DNA of 64,000 bases from Geminicoccus roseus DSM 18922 (lineage in GTDB: Bacteria; Pseudomonadota; Alphaproteobacteria; Geminicoccales; Geminicoccaceae): contig NZ_KE386572.1 of the NCBI RefSeq assembly GCF_000427665.1, positions 4,092,373 to 4,156,372 of the forward strand, in the 5' to 3' direction. The position numbers and the translations under genes were made by a program. Positions within the stretch are counted from its first letter, which is position 1. Every line of letters begins with the position of its first letter. Shown here in pieces: positions 32,767 to 40,891 of the stretch. The notes below the pieces were generated by a model, which worked only from the letters and a program-made list of their open reading frames with translations, searched no databases and had not been told where the DNA came from.

Positions 32767-33390
32767 TCAGGGCTGCGCCTTCGCCAGCCGGTCGATCAGC
32801 CCGTCCAGCCCGTCCTGCTCGATCACCGCGGCGAACTCGTTGCGCCAGGTCAGCACCATGCTGACCCCCTCCACCGAGGCGTCGATGATCTGCCAGCGGT
32901 CGCCCTCGTCGCGGACCCGCCAGACCACCTCGATCGGCTGGCCGCCTTGCGCGCTGACGCGGCTGGCGACCAGCACGTCGTCGCCGGCGGGCTTCTGCCC
33001 GGCCACCTCCAGCCGCTCGCCGGCATAGCTGTCGAACCGGCGGCTGTAGGTGCCGATTAGGTGCTGCTCGAACACTTCGGTGAAGCGGGCGCGCTGGTCG
33101 GGATCGGCGCTCCGCCAGGCCCGGCCCAGCACCAGCGCCGCGATCTTCGGCATGTCGACATCGCTGCGCATCAGCTCGGCGAAGCGGTCGCGGCGGGCGG
33201 CGGGATCGTCGCGGGTGGCGTCCAGCGCGGCCACGGCGCGCTCGCCGAACGCCGTGATGAACGCGTCGGGCCCGATCGCGGGTGCGGCCTCGGCGCGGCC
33301 ACCTGCACCGAACAGGGCGCCGCTCCCCAGGGCCAGGAGGAGGGCCGTCCGGGCGATCAGGCTGGACAGGCGCCGGCGGGTCTGCGGCAT
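32767..33390 (-). CDS. MlaC/Ttg2D-like ABC transporter auxiliary protein
   Basis: A 207-residue exported protein: signal peptide TALLLALGSGALFGAGGRAEA, then the MlaC (toluene tolerance Ttg2) fold with KIAALVLGRAWRSADPDQRARFTEVFEQHLIGTYSRRF as the conserved core (shown here by AALVLGRAWR and TYSRRF) and VVWRVRDEGDRWQIIDASVEG near the end. Known: MlaC carries phospholipid between the outer membrane and the MlaFEDB complex. The other mla genes are not here. Starts at ATG 33390. Confidence 0.88.
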   Translation of the reverse strand: MPQTRRRLSSLIARTALLLALGSGALFGAGGRAEAAPAIGPDAFITAFGERAVAALDATRDDPAARRDRFAELMRSDVDMPKIAALVLGRAWRSADPDQRARFTEVFEQHLIGTYSRRFDSYAGERLEVAGQKPAGDDVLVASRVSAQGGQPIEVVWRVRDEGDRWQIIDASVEGVSMVLTWRNEFAAVIEQDGLDGLIDRLAKAQP

Positions 33391-33535
33391 GGCTCGAACT
33401 CCATCAAGGCCCATGAGATCTGCGGCCCTTCATGACGGAGCCCGGTTAAGAAGATCTTGCATGTTCTGGCGGTGATCTTGGTCACTGCGATGGCAGGCGC
33501 CCCGAGCAGGCACCCGCCTACGCATCGACCGTGGC

Positions 33536-35134
33536 TCAGCGGTGGGCCAGCACCTGCGGATGCAGCTGGTAGAGCCAGGTCTCGGTGATCTGCTCGTCGC
33601 CCAGGGTGAGGAAGCAGCGCAACTCCACCGGCTCCTCGCCCTCGAACTTCAGGTCGAACTCCGAGCGCCAGCGGTCGGTGTACCAGATCGGCTCGGCGCG
33701 CTGCAGGCTGAGCTCGCCGCGGGACGCCGAGGCCACCACCCTGGGGCGCTCGCCCCAGGGGATCGACTTCAGGACCGGGCCGTCCCACTCGACCACCATC
33801 TTGACGACGTCGGCCGGGCGCTCCTTGCCCGGCTCGCCGCCCCGGCCGATCCGGGTCGCCACCGCCTTGGCGAAGTTGGCGACGGGGTAGAACGGCTCGT
33901 CCTTCAGCCAGTGCATCCGGTAGCGGTAGGTGAGCGCGTCGCCAGCCTTGGCCGGCTGGTCGGACAGCCAGAACGCCACGATGTTGTCGTAGATCTCGTC
34001 GTCGGTCGGGATTTCGACCAGCTGCACCACGCCCTGGCCCCAGTCGCCCATCGGCTCGATCCAGCAGGAGGGCCGCTTGTCGTAGGAGACGCCGTCCAGA
34101 TAGTGGTCGTAGTTGCGGTCGCGCTGGGAGATGCCGTAGCCGCGCGGGTCCTGGTCGGCGAAGCTGGAGGCGACGATCCGGGGCGGGTTGATGAGCGGCC
34201 GCCAGAGCCGCTCGCCGGCACCGTTCCACATGGCCAGGCCATCGGAATCATGGACTTCCGGCCGCCAGTCGTGGCTGTGGGTCGAGGGGTGCTCGCCGTA
34301 CCAGTACATCGAGGTCAAGGGTGCGATCCCCAGGCGCTCGACGTCGGCGCGCAGGAACAGGTGCTTCTCCACCTCGATCACCACGCCCACGCCGCGATGC
34401 ATGCGGAAGCGGTAGGCGCCGGTCAGGCTCGGGCTGTCCAGCAGCGCCGAGAACACGAAGGGCTCGCCCTCGCTCTGGGTGGGCTCCAGGTAGAACTCGG
34501 TGAAGTCCGGGAACTCCTCCGGCCCCGAGCCGCCGCTGTTCAGGGCGATGCCGCGCGCCGACATGCCCACCTGGCCGAGCTCGCCCACGGTGCGAAAATA
34601 GGAGGCGCCGACAAAGGTCGCCCAGGGCTCCCGCTCCGCCCAGTCGCCGGCACGGTTGCTTTCGCGCACCCAGAAGCCCGCGAACGCCGAGGCATCGGTC
34701 GGGATCTGCCGGGCGACATGGTCCTCGGGCATGGTGAAGTAATCGGGATCGTAGAGGATCTCGCGCGCCTGGCCGTCGTTGCCGACCGCGCTGATCCGGA
34801 CGCTCTTCTGGAAGTAGCGGCCCAGATGCACGAAGGTGACCGGATAGACCCCCTCGCCATGCGCCCAGAGCGCGTGCTCGGGCTTGTAGCGCAGCTTGCC
34901 GTGGGCGTCGTAGTCGATCTGCTCGGTGACCTCGGGGGCAGGACGGGGCGGCGGCTGGTACTCGGTTCCGGCCAGCTCCCGCGCCCGGTCGACCAGGCCG
35001 GCGAAGCTGAACGGCTCCGCCTCGCCAAAACGCAGGCCGGCTTCCTCGGCGGCGCGCAGGCCGGCCGGCGAGGCCAGGAACGCGGCGAGAACGGTGAACG
35101 AGGCAAGGGTGTCGCGGCGCGAGAGCGTGGGCAT
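33536..35134 (-). CDS. opgD: Periplasmic glucan biosynthesis protein OpgD/MdoG family
   Basis: A 532-residue exported protein. The N-terminus MPTLSRRDTLASFTVLAAFLA is a twin-arginine signal, which favours OpgD over OpgG. Seen: FSFAGLVDRARELAG, YRFRMHRGVGVVIEVEKHLF, SSFADQDPRGYGISQRDRNY and SCWIEPMGDWGQGVVQLVEI, all family blocks (each shortened). Known: OpgG/OpgD act in the periplasm on the backbone of osmoregulated periplasmic glucans. No opgH is in the window. The promoter region is shared with the divergent betI operon, which fits an osmotic-stress theme. Confidence 0.88.
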   Translation of the reverse strand: MPTLSRRDTLASFTVLAAFLASPAGLRAAEEAGLRFGEAEPFSFAGLVDRARELAGTEYQPPPRPAPEVTEQIDYDAHGKLRYKPEHALWAHGEGVYPVTFVHLGRYFQKSVRISAVGNDGQAREILYDPDYFTMPEDHVARQIPTDASAFAGFWVRESNRAGDWAEREPWATFVGASYFRTVGELGQVGMSARGIALNSGGSGPEEFPDFTEFYLEPTQSEGEPFVFSALLDSPSLTGAYRFRMHRGVGVVIEVEKHLFLRADVERLGIAPLTSMYWYGEHPSTHSHDWRPEVHDSDGLAMWNGAGERLWRPLINPPRIVASSFADQDPRGYGISQRDRNYDHYLDGVSYDKRPSCWIEPMGDWGQGVVQLVEIPTDDEIYDNIVAFWLSDQPAKAGDALTYRYRMHWLKDEPFYPVANFAKAVATRIGRGGEPGKERPADVVKMVVEWDGPVLKSIPWGERPRVVASASRGELSLQRAEPIWYTDRWRSEFDLKFEGEEPVELRCFLTLGDEQITETWLYQLHPQVLAHR

Positions 35135-35243
35135 GGGCTACTTCATGTCGTCGGCGATTGTGGCTGGAAATGGCGGGCCGCCGGTGGAGCGTCAAGCCAG
35201 CGGCGCGCCGAGAGATCCTTTTCTACAGTGCGGCATGGATTTT

Positions 35244-35261
35244 TGATTGAACGTCCAACCA
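35244..35261. promoter_or_regulatory. BetI-type operator
   Basis: TGATTGAACGTCCAACCA is an imperfect 18-bp palindrome with core TTGAACGTCCAA. Known: the E. coli BetI site upstream of betI/betT has the same core (TTGGACGTTCAA on one strand). It lies 28 bases before the betI start and about 110 bases from the divergent opgD, in an A+T-richer spot with TTGATT as a possible -35. Repression relieved by choline is the expected logic. Confidence 0.75.
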
Positions 35262-35288
35262 GGAATAGGCAGGCTGGATGGAACAAGC

Positions 35289-35903
35289 ATGGGGAGCGCC
35301 TTGCCGAAGCTGGGCATGGAGCCGGTACGCCGGGGCCAGCTGATCGATGCCGCGATCGAGACGCTGCGCCGGCATGGCTGGCAGGACACCACCGTGGTCC
35401 GGATCGCCCGGGAGGCCGGGCTGTCGCCGGGCATCATCCACCACTATTTCGCCGGCAAGGACGACCTGCTGGCGGCGGCGATGCGCCGGATCCTGGTGGA
35501 GTTCCGGACCGAGGTGACCAGGCGGCTGGGCCGGGCCGACTCGCCGCGCGACCGCCTGCAGGCGATCATCGACGGCTGCTTCGACCCCTCGCAGTTCCGC
35601 CCGGAGATCTGCGCGGCCTGGCTGGCGTTCTGGGCGCAGGCGCCGTTCGCCCCGGCCCTGGACCGGCTGCGGCGGATCTACCTGGCGCGGATGCGCTCCG
35701 GCCTGCTCGCCGACCTGCGCCGGCTGCTGCCGCCTGAGCGGACCGAGGCGGCCGCCCTGTCGCTCGGCGGGCTGATCGACGGCCTGTTCCTGCGCGCCGC
35801 TTCCGGCGATGCCAGCGTCACGCCGCAGATCGCCCGGGCCCTCGCCACCGACACCCTGGACCGTTACCTGGCGGACGCCCCCCGCCAGCGGGAGCTTTGC
35901 TGA
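35289..35903 (+). CDS. betI: Choline-responsive TetR repressor BetI
   Basis: A 204-residue TetR-family repressor. Seen: KLGMEPVRRGQLIDAAIE, helix-turn-helix VVRIAREAGLSPGIIHHYFAGKDDLL (positions about 37-60) and SLGGLIDGLFLRAASG near the C-terminus, all close to BetI. Known: BetI represses choline oxidation genes until choline is present. Start: ATG 35289; TTG 35301 with GGGGAG just before it would give the commonest N-terminus (MPKLGMEPVRR) and is a real alternative. It overlaps betA (TGATG) and has a BetI-type site directly upstream. Confidence 0.92.
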   Translation: MGSALPKLGMEPVRRGQLIDAAIETLRRHGWQDTTVVRIAREAGLSPGIIHHYFAGKDDLLAAAMRRILVEFRTEVTRRLGRADSPRDRLQAIIDGCFDPSQFRPEICAAWLAFWAQAPFAPALDRLRRIYLARMRSGLLADLRRLLPPERTEAAALSLGGLIDGLFLRAASGDASVTPQIARALATDTLDRYLADAPRQRELC

Positions 35904-37570
35904 TGCCGGCCTCGTCAGGCTTCGACTACGTGATCGTGGGGGCGGGTTCCGCCGGCTGTGTGATGGCCGCGCGCCTGTCCGAGGATCCGGACGTCCGGGT
36001 GCTGCTGCTGGAGGCGGGACCGCCCGGGCGGACCTGGAAGATCGCGATGCCGGCGGCGCTCACCTACAACCTGATGGATGACCGCTACAACTGGTACTAC
36101 CAGACCGAGCCGCAGCCCCACATGGACGGCCGGCGCCTGTACTGGCCGCGCGGCCGGGTCCTGGGCGGCAGCTCCTCACTGAACGCGATGGTCTATATCC
36201 GCGGCCATGCGAGGGACTATGACCGCTGGGCGGAGCAGGAGGGCTGCGCCGGCTGGGCCTATGCCGACGTGCTGCCCTATTTCCGCAAGGCCGAGAGCTT
36301 CTCGCTGGGCCCCGACGACTACCGGGGCGGCGACGGGCCGCTCTCGGTCTGGCGCGGCACCTCGACCAACCCGCTGTTCGACGCCTGGCTGAAGGCCGGG
36401 CAGGAGGCCGGCTACCCGTTCACCCCCGACATGAACGGCTACCAGCAGGAAGGGGTCGGGCGGATGGACATGACCATCCGCAACGGCCGGCGCTGCTCCA
36501 CGGCGCTGGCCTACCTGAGGCCGGCGATGCGCCGCCCGAACCTGACCGTGGTCACCGGGGCGCTCACCCGGCGGATCCGGGTGGAGCGCGGCCGGGCCAC
36601 CGGGGTCGACTATGTCGAGAACGGCCTGCCCAAGAGCGTGCGGGCGGAGCGGGAGGTGATCTCCTGCGGCGGGGCGATCAACTCGCCGCAGCTCCTGCTC
36701 CTGTCCGGGATCGGCCCGGCCGACGAGCTGCGCGCGCTGGGCATCGAAGTGGCGCACGACCTGCCGGGCGTCGGCGGCAACCTCCAGGACCATCTGGAAC
36801 TCTATGTCCAGCAGGCCTGCACCCAGCCGGTCACCCTGCTCGAGACCATGAAGCCGCACAACATGGTGCTGGCCGGCCTGCGCTGGTTCGCCTTCCAGGA
36901 CGGGCCGGCCGCCTCGTCGCACCTGGAGGCCGGCGGCTTCGTGCGCACCGAGGCGGGGGTGGAGCATCCCGACATCCAGTTCCACTTCCTGCCGGCCCTG
37001 GTCAGCGACCATGGCCGCTCGGCCGGCAAGCAGCATGCCTTCCAGGCCCATGTCGGCCCGATGCGGCCGCAGAGCCGGGGCCGGCTCACCCTGCGCTCGA
37101 CCGACCCCAGGGAGCATCCGCGGATCGAGCCGAACTATCTCGCCGAGGAGCGCGACCGCTGGGAGCTGCGCCGCTCGGTCGAGATCACAAGGGAGATCTT
37201 CGCGCAGAAGGCCTTCGAGCCGTTCCGCGGCGAGGAGATCCTGCCGGGCAGCCAGGTCCGCACCGCCGCCGAGATCGACGCCTTCGTCCGCGCCAAGGCG
37301 GATTCCGCCTACCATCCGTGCGGCACCTGCAGGATGGGCGACCCGGCCGACCCGGCCACCGTGGTCGACCCCGCCTGCCGCGTGGTCGGGCTGGACGGCC
37401 TGCGGGTGATCGATTCCTCGATCATGCCCTCGGAGCCGTCCGGCAACCTGAACGCGCCCACCATCATGATCGCCGAGAAGGCCGCCGACATCCTGCGCGG
37501 GCGGGATCCGCTGCCGCGCTCGAACGCCCCGGTCTACCTGGCCCCCGACTGGCAGACCCGGCAGCGCTGA
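35903..37570 (+). CDS. betA: Choline dehydrogenase BetA (GMC oxidoreductase)
   Basis: A 555-residue GMC-family flavoprotein of standard length. Seen: FAD motif YVIVGAGSAGCVMAARLSED, GRVLGGSSSLNAMVYIRGH, GAINSPQLLLLSGIG and the catalytic His in SAYHPCGTCRMG, then the C-terminal block SIMPSEPSGNLNAPTIMIAE. Known: oxidises choline to betaine aldehyde at the membrane, for osmoprotection or as carbon source. betB (aldehyde dehydrogenase) is not in the window. It begins inside the betI stop codon and is followed by the choline ABC transporter. Confidence 0.93.
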   Translation: MPASSGFDYVIVGAGSAGCVMAARLSEDPDVRVLLLEAGPPGRTWKIAMPAALTYNLMDDRYNWYYQTEPQPHMDGRRLYWPRGRVLGGSSSLNAMVYIRGHARDYDRWAEQEGCAGWAYADVLPYFRKAESFSLGPDDYRGGDGPLSVWRGTSTNPLFDAWLKAGQEAGYPFTPDMNGYQQEGVGRMDMTIRNGRRCSTALAYLRPAMRRPNLTVVTGALTRRIRVERGRATGVDYVENGLPKSVRAEREVISCGGAINSPQLLLLSGIGPADELRALGIEVAHDLPGVGGNLQDHLELYVQQACTQPVTLLETMKPHNMVLAGLRWFAFQDGPAASSHLEAGGFVRTEAGVEHPDIQFHFLPALVSDHGRSAGKQHAFQAHVGPMRPQSRGRLTLRSTDPREHPRIEPNYLAEERDRWELRRSVEITREIFAQKAFEPFRGEEILPGSQVRTAAEIDAFVRAKADSAYHPCGTCRMGDPADPATVVDPACRVVGLDGLRVIDSSIMPSEPSGNLNAPTIMIAEKAADILRGRDPLPRSNAPVYLAPDWQTRQR

Positions 37571-37597
37571 ACCGACCCCCACCGCGAGGAGCCTCCG

Positions 37598-38539
37598 ATG
37601 TCGAGAACCCACCTGGCCGCCGCCACCGCCGCCGCCATCCTCCTGGCCGGCAGCGCGCAGGCCGCCGATTCGGAATCCTGCAAGACCGTGCGCTTCTCCG
37701 ATGTCGGCTGGACCGACATCACCGCCACCACGGCGCTCACCTCGGTGGTGCTGGAGGGGCTGGGCTATGATCCCACCGCCACGATCCTGTCGGTGCCGGT
37801 GACCTACCAGTCGCTGGCGAACAGCGACATCGACGTGTTCCTCGGCAACTGGATGCCGACCATGGAGGCCGACATCCGGCCCTATCTGGACGCCGGCACC
37901 GTGGAGAGCGTGCGCGCCAACCTGCAGGGCGCCAAGTACACCCTGGCGGTGCCGACCTACCTGGCCGAGCAGGGGCTGAAGGACTTCGCCGACATCGCGA
38001 CGTTCGAGGACGAGCTGGACGGCAAGATCGTCGGGATCGAGCCCGGCAACGACGGCAACCGGCTGATCCAGTCGATGATCGACCAAAACCAGTTCGGCCT
38101 GGGCGACTTCCAGCTGGTGGAGAGCTCCGAGCAGGGGATGCTGGCCGAGGTCAACCGGGCCAGCCGGCGCAAGCAGCCGATCGTGTTCCTGGGCTGGGAG
38201 CCGCATCCCATGAACGTCAACTACGAGCTGACCTACCTCACCGGTGGCGACGAGGTGTTCGGCCCCGATTTCGGCGGCGCCACCGTCCATACCAACGTGC
38301 GCACCGGCTATCTCCAGGAATGCCCGAATGTCGGCCGGCTGCTGGAGAACCTGACCTTCACCCTGCCCATGGAGAGCGAGGTGATGGGCGCCATCCTGGA
38401 CGAGGGCGAGGAGGCCGAGGATGCCGCCGCCGACTACCTGAAGGCCAATGCGGACGTGCTGGAGCCCTGGCTGGACGGCGTGACGACGCTGGACGGCGAG
38501 GACGGGCTGGCAGCGGTCCGCACGCATCTGGGCCTGTGA
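37598..38539 (+). CDS. choX: Choline-binding periplasmic protein ChoX
   Basis: A 313-residue exported binding protein of the glycine betaine/choline family (OpuAC). Signal peptide ends at AAD (about residue 23). The aromatic cage residues expected to hold the quaternary amine are visible: Trp in DVGWTDI, Trp in LGNWMPT, Tyr in AKYTLAVPTYL and Trp in LGWEPHPMN. Known: ChoX of Sinorhizobium binds choline with high affinity. It lies 27 bases after betA with AGGAGCC before the ATG. Confidence 0.93.
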   Translation: MSRTHLAAATAAAILLAGSAQAADSESCKTVRFSDVGWTDITATTALTSVVLEGLGYDPTATILSVPVTYQSLANSDIDVFLGNWMPTMEADIRPYLDAGTVESVRANLQGAKYTLAVPTYLAEQGLKDFADIATFEDELDGKIVGIEPGNDGNRLIQSMIDQNQFGLGDFQLVESSEQGMLAEVNRASRRKQPIVFLGWEPHPMNVNYELTYLTGGDEVFGPDFGGATVHTNVRTGYLQECPNVGRLLENLTFTLPMESEVMGAILDEGEEAEDAAADYLKANADVLEPWLDGVTTLDGEDGLAAVRTHLGL

Positions 38540-38629
38540 CCGGCATCCACTGAGCGGCACGCGGGACGGGGCCGGCCGCCGTCGTTCCGCGCCGCGTTCG
38601 TTGCCGCGGCCGTCGCTGGGAGGACGCCC

Positions 38630-39484
38630 ATGGAATGGCTGACCGAACACAAGATCCCGCTCGGATCCTGGATCTCGGCAGGGGTGGATCTCCTGAACGA
38701 GCATGCCTGGTGGATCTTCGACTTCATCTCGATGGTGCTGGGCACCGCGATCGAATCGCTGATCGACCTGATGAAGGCCTGCCCGCCGCTTTTGCTGATC
38801 GCCCTGTTCGGCCTGCTCGCCTGGGTCCTGCACCGCTCCTGGCAGCTGGTGGCGCTGGTGGTGCTGTCCTTTCTGCTGATCGCCAATCTCGGCTACTGGA
38901 CCGAGACGATCGAGACCCTGGCGCTGGTGGTTTTCGCCACCGTGGTGTGCCTGGTGATCGGGATCCCGCTCGGGATCGTGGCGGCGCACCGGCCCTGGGT
39001 GATGACCGTGCTGCGGCCGATCCTGGACCTGATGCAGACGATCCCGACCTTCGTCTACCTGATCCCGACCCTGATCCTGTTCGGCCTGGGCGTGGTGCCG
39101 GGCCTGATCTCCACGGTGATCTTCGCCCTGCCGGCGCCGATCCGGCTGACCCATCTGGGCATCTCCTCGGTTCCGAAGCCCTTGCTGGAGGCCGGCGAGG
39201 CGTTCGGCGCCACCCGCTGGCAGCGCCTGGTCAAGGTCGAGCTGCCCTCGGCCGCCCCGCAGATCATGGCCGGGCTCACCCAGTGCATCATGCTGGCCTT
39301 GTCCATGGTGGTGATCGCGGCCCTGGTGGGCGCGGACGGGCTGGGCAAGCCGGTGGTGCGCGCCTTGAACCAGGTCAACGTCGCGCGCGGCTTCGAGGCG
39401 GGCCTCGCGATCGTGCTGGTCGCGATCGTGCTGGACCGGCTGTGCAAGCAGCCCGGGCCGCGCGGCCCTGGAGGCCGCTCTTGA
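38630..39484 (+). CDS. choW: Choline ABC transporter permease ChoW
   Basis: A 284-residue permease of the ProW/ChoW type with about six spans. Seen: IESLIDLMKACPPLLLIALF at the N-half and the EAA loop LEAGEAFGATRWQRLVKVELP, which contacts the ATPase. Its stop overlaps the TTG start of choV (TTGA). Works with ChoX and ChoV to import choline for betA. Confidence 0.93.
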   Translation: MEWLTEHKIPLGSWISAGVDLLNEHAWWIFDFISMVLGTAIESLIDLMKACPPLLLIALFGLLAWVLHRSWQLVALVVLSFLLIANLGYWTETIETLALVVFATVVCLVIGIPLGIVAAHRPWVMTVLRPILDLMQTIPTFVYLIPTLILFGLGVVPGLISTVIFALPAPIRLTHLGISSVPKPLLEAGEAFGATRWQRLVKVELPSAAPQIMAGLTQCIMLALSMVVIAALVGADGLGKPVVRALNQVNVARGFEAGLAIVLVAIVLDRLCKQPGPRGPGGRS

Positions 39485-40668
39485 ACGCCGTCCTGTTCGA
39501 CCGGGTCGACATCCTGTTCGGCAGCCGGCCCGAAACCGCCCTGCCGCTGGTCGACCAGGGCGCCAGCCGCGAGCGGATCCTGGCCGAGACCGGCCAGGTG
39601 CTGGGGGTGGCCGGCGCCTCGCTCGCCATCGAGAAGGGCCAGATCTGCGTGCTGATGGGCCTGTCCGGCTCGGGCAAGTCGACCCTGCTGCGCGCGGTCA
39701 ACCGGCTGAACCGCACCACCCGCGGCCGGGTCCTGATCGAGGACGAGGGCGGCCAGGTCGACGTGCAGAGCTGCGACCCGACGACCCTGCGCCGCCTGCG
39801 CACCCGGCGGATCGCCATGGTGTTCCAGCAGTTCGCGCTGCTGCCCTGGCGCACGGTCGAGGAGAATGTCGGCTTTGGCCTGGAACTGCGCGGCGTTCCG
39901 GCACCGGAGCGCCGGCGGATCACCCAGGAGAAGCTGGCGCTGGTCGGGCTGGAGCCCTGGGCCGGCAAGTACGCCCACGAGCTGTCGGGGGGCATGCAGC
40001 AGCGGGTGGGCCTGGCGCGCGCGTTCGCCACCGACGCCGACATCCTGCTGATGGACGAGCCGTTTTCCGCCCTGGACCCGCTGATCCGGATGCGGCTGCA
40101 GGACGAGCTCCTGGAGCTGCAGCGCCGGCTGAACAAGACCATCATCTTCGTCAGCCATGACCTGGACGAGGCGCTGAAGCTGGGCTCGACCATCGCGATC
40201 ATGGAGGACGCCCGGATCATCCAGGCCGGCCATCCCGAGGAGATCGTGGCCAGGCCCGCCACCGACTATGTCCGCGACTTCGTGGCCAACGTGAACCCCC
40301 TGAACGTGCTGACCGCCTGCAACCTGATGCGCGAGCGCCGGGAGCTGGAGCCCTGCCCGGACGGCTGGCTGTGGCTGGACCGGCGGCGCACCGTGGCGGT
40401 GCTGCTGGACGAGGACGGCGTGCTGGTGCGCGCCCGCCAGGGCGAGCGGGAGCTGGCGCCCCGGCCGATCGGCGAAGCCGGGGCCGCGGCCGATGCCGCC
40501 CGGCTGGCGGTGGGCGGCGCCAGCACGCCGATGCGCGAGGTCATCCAGGTCATGAACGCCAGCGGCGGGCCGGTGCCGCTGGTGGACGGCACCAACCGGC
40601 TGGTGGGCTCGGTGGGCATGCGCGACGTGCTGGGCGCGATCCTGCGCCGGAGCGAGAACGGCGGTTGA
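39481..40668 (+). CDS. choV: Choline ABC transporter ATPase ChoV
   Basis: A 395-residue ProV-type ATPase starting at TTG 39481, inside the choW stop. Seen: Walker A GLSGSGKST, Q-loop VFQQFALLPWRTV, signature ELSGGMQQRVGLARA, Walker B ILLMDEPFSALDP and switch His in VSHDLDEA. Residues 285-395 form a C-terminal CBS-like region (LVGSVGMRDVLGAI), which in osmoprotectant importers senses ionic strength. Known partner of ChoX and ChoW. After it comes a 223-base A+T-richer gap. Confidence 0.92.
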   Translation: MNAVLFDRVDILFGSRPETALPLVDQGASRERILAETGQVLGVAGASLAIEKGQICVLMGLSGSGKSTLLRAVNRLNRTTRGRVLIEDEGGQVDVQSCDPTTLRRLRTRRIAMVFQQFALLPWRTVEENVGFGLELRGVPAPERRRITQEKLALVGLEPWAGKYAHELSGGMQQRVGLARAFATDADILLMDEPFSALDPLIRMRLQDELLELQRRLNKTIIFVSHDLDEALKLGSTIAIMEDARIIQAGHPEEIVARPATDYVRDFVANVNPLNVLTACNLMRERRELEPCPDGWLWLDRRRTVAVLLDEDGVLVRARQGERELAPRPIGEAGAAADAARLAVGGASTPMREVIQVMNASGGPVPLVDGTNRLVGSVGMRDVLGAILRRSENGG

Positions 40669-40891
40669 GGCGGTCGGGCAAGGTCGCGCCATTTCAATTA
40701 TTTGGCGACGACTTCTCCAGCTATTGTTCATTTCGTCTTGCTGGCGACTTGCGGGTTCACGTCGAATGTAACCACAGGTAGAAAAATCCTTTGTAATTAA
40801 AGTGCTGCCCAACTAACCTGCAGGTAGATTGGTATTCACGGGCAGTCGCTGTCTCCGCGCGGTATTCCGCCGGCACAGCGGGAGAATGGCC

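Noticed and set aside
37571-38629. Additional BetI sites before choX or choW
   Set aside because: No TTGRACGTYCAA-like core was found in these short gaps; the genes are probably read from the betI promoter.
36176-39154. A 992-codon minus-strand frame across betA and the choline transporter
   Set aside because: Low-complexity Arg/Gly/His/Gln-rich translation with no domain; antisense of certain genes.
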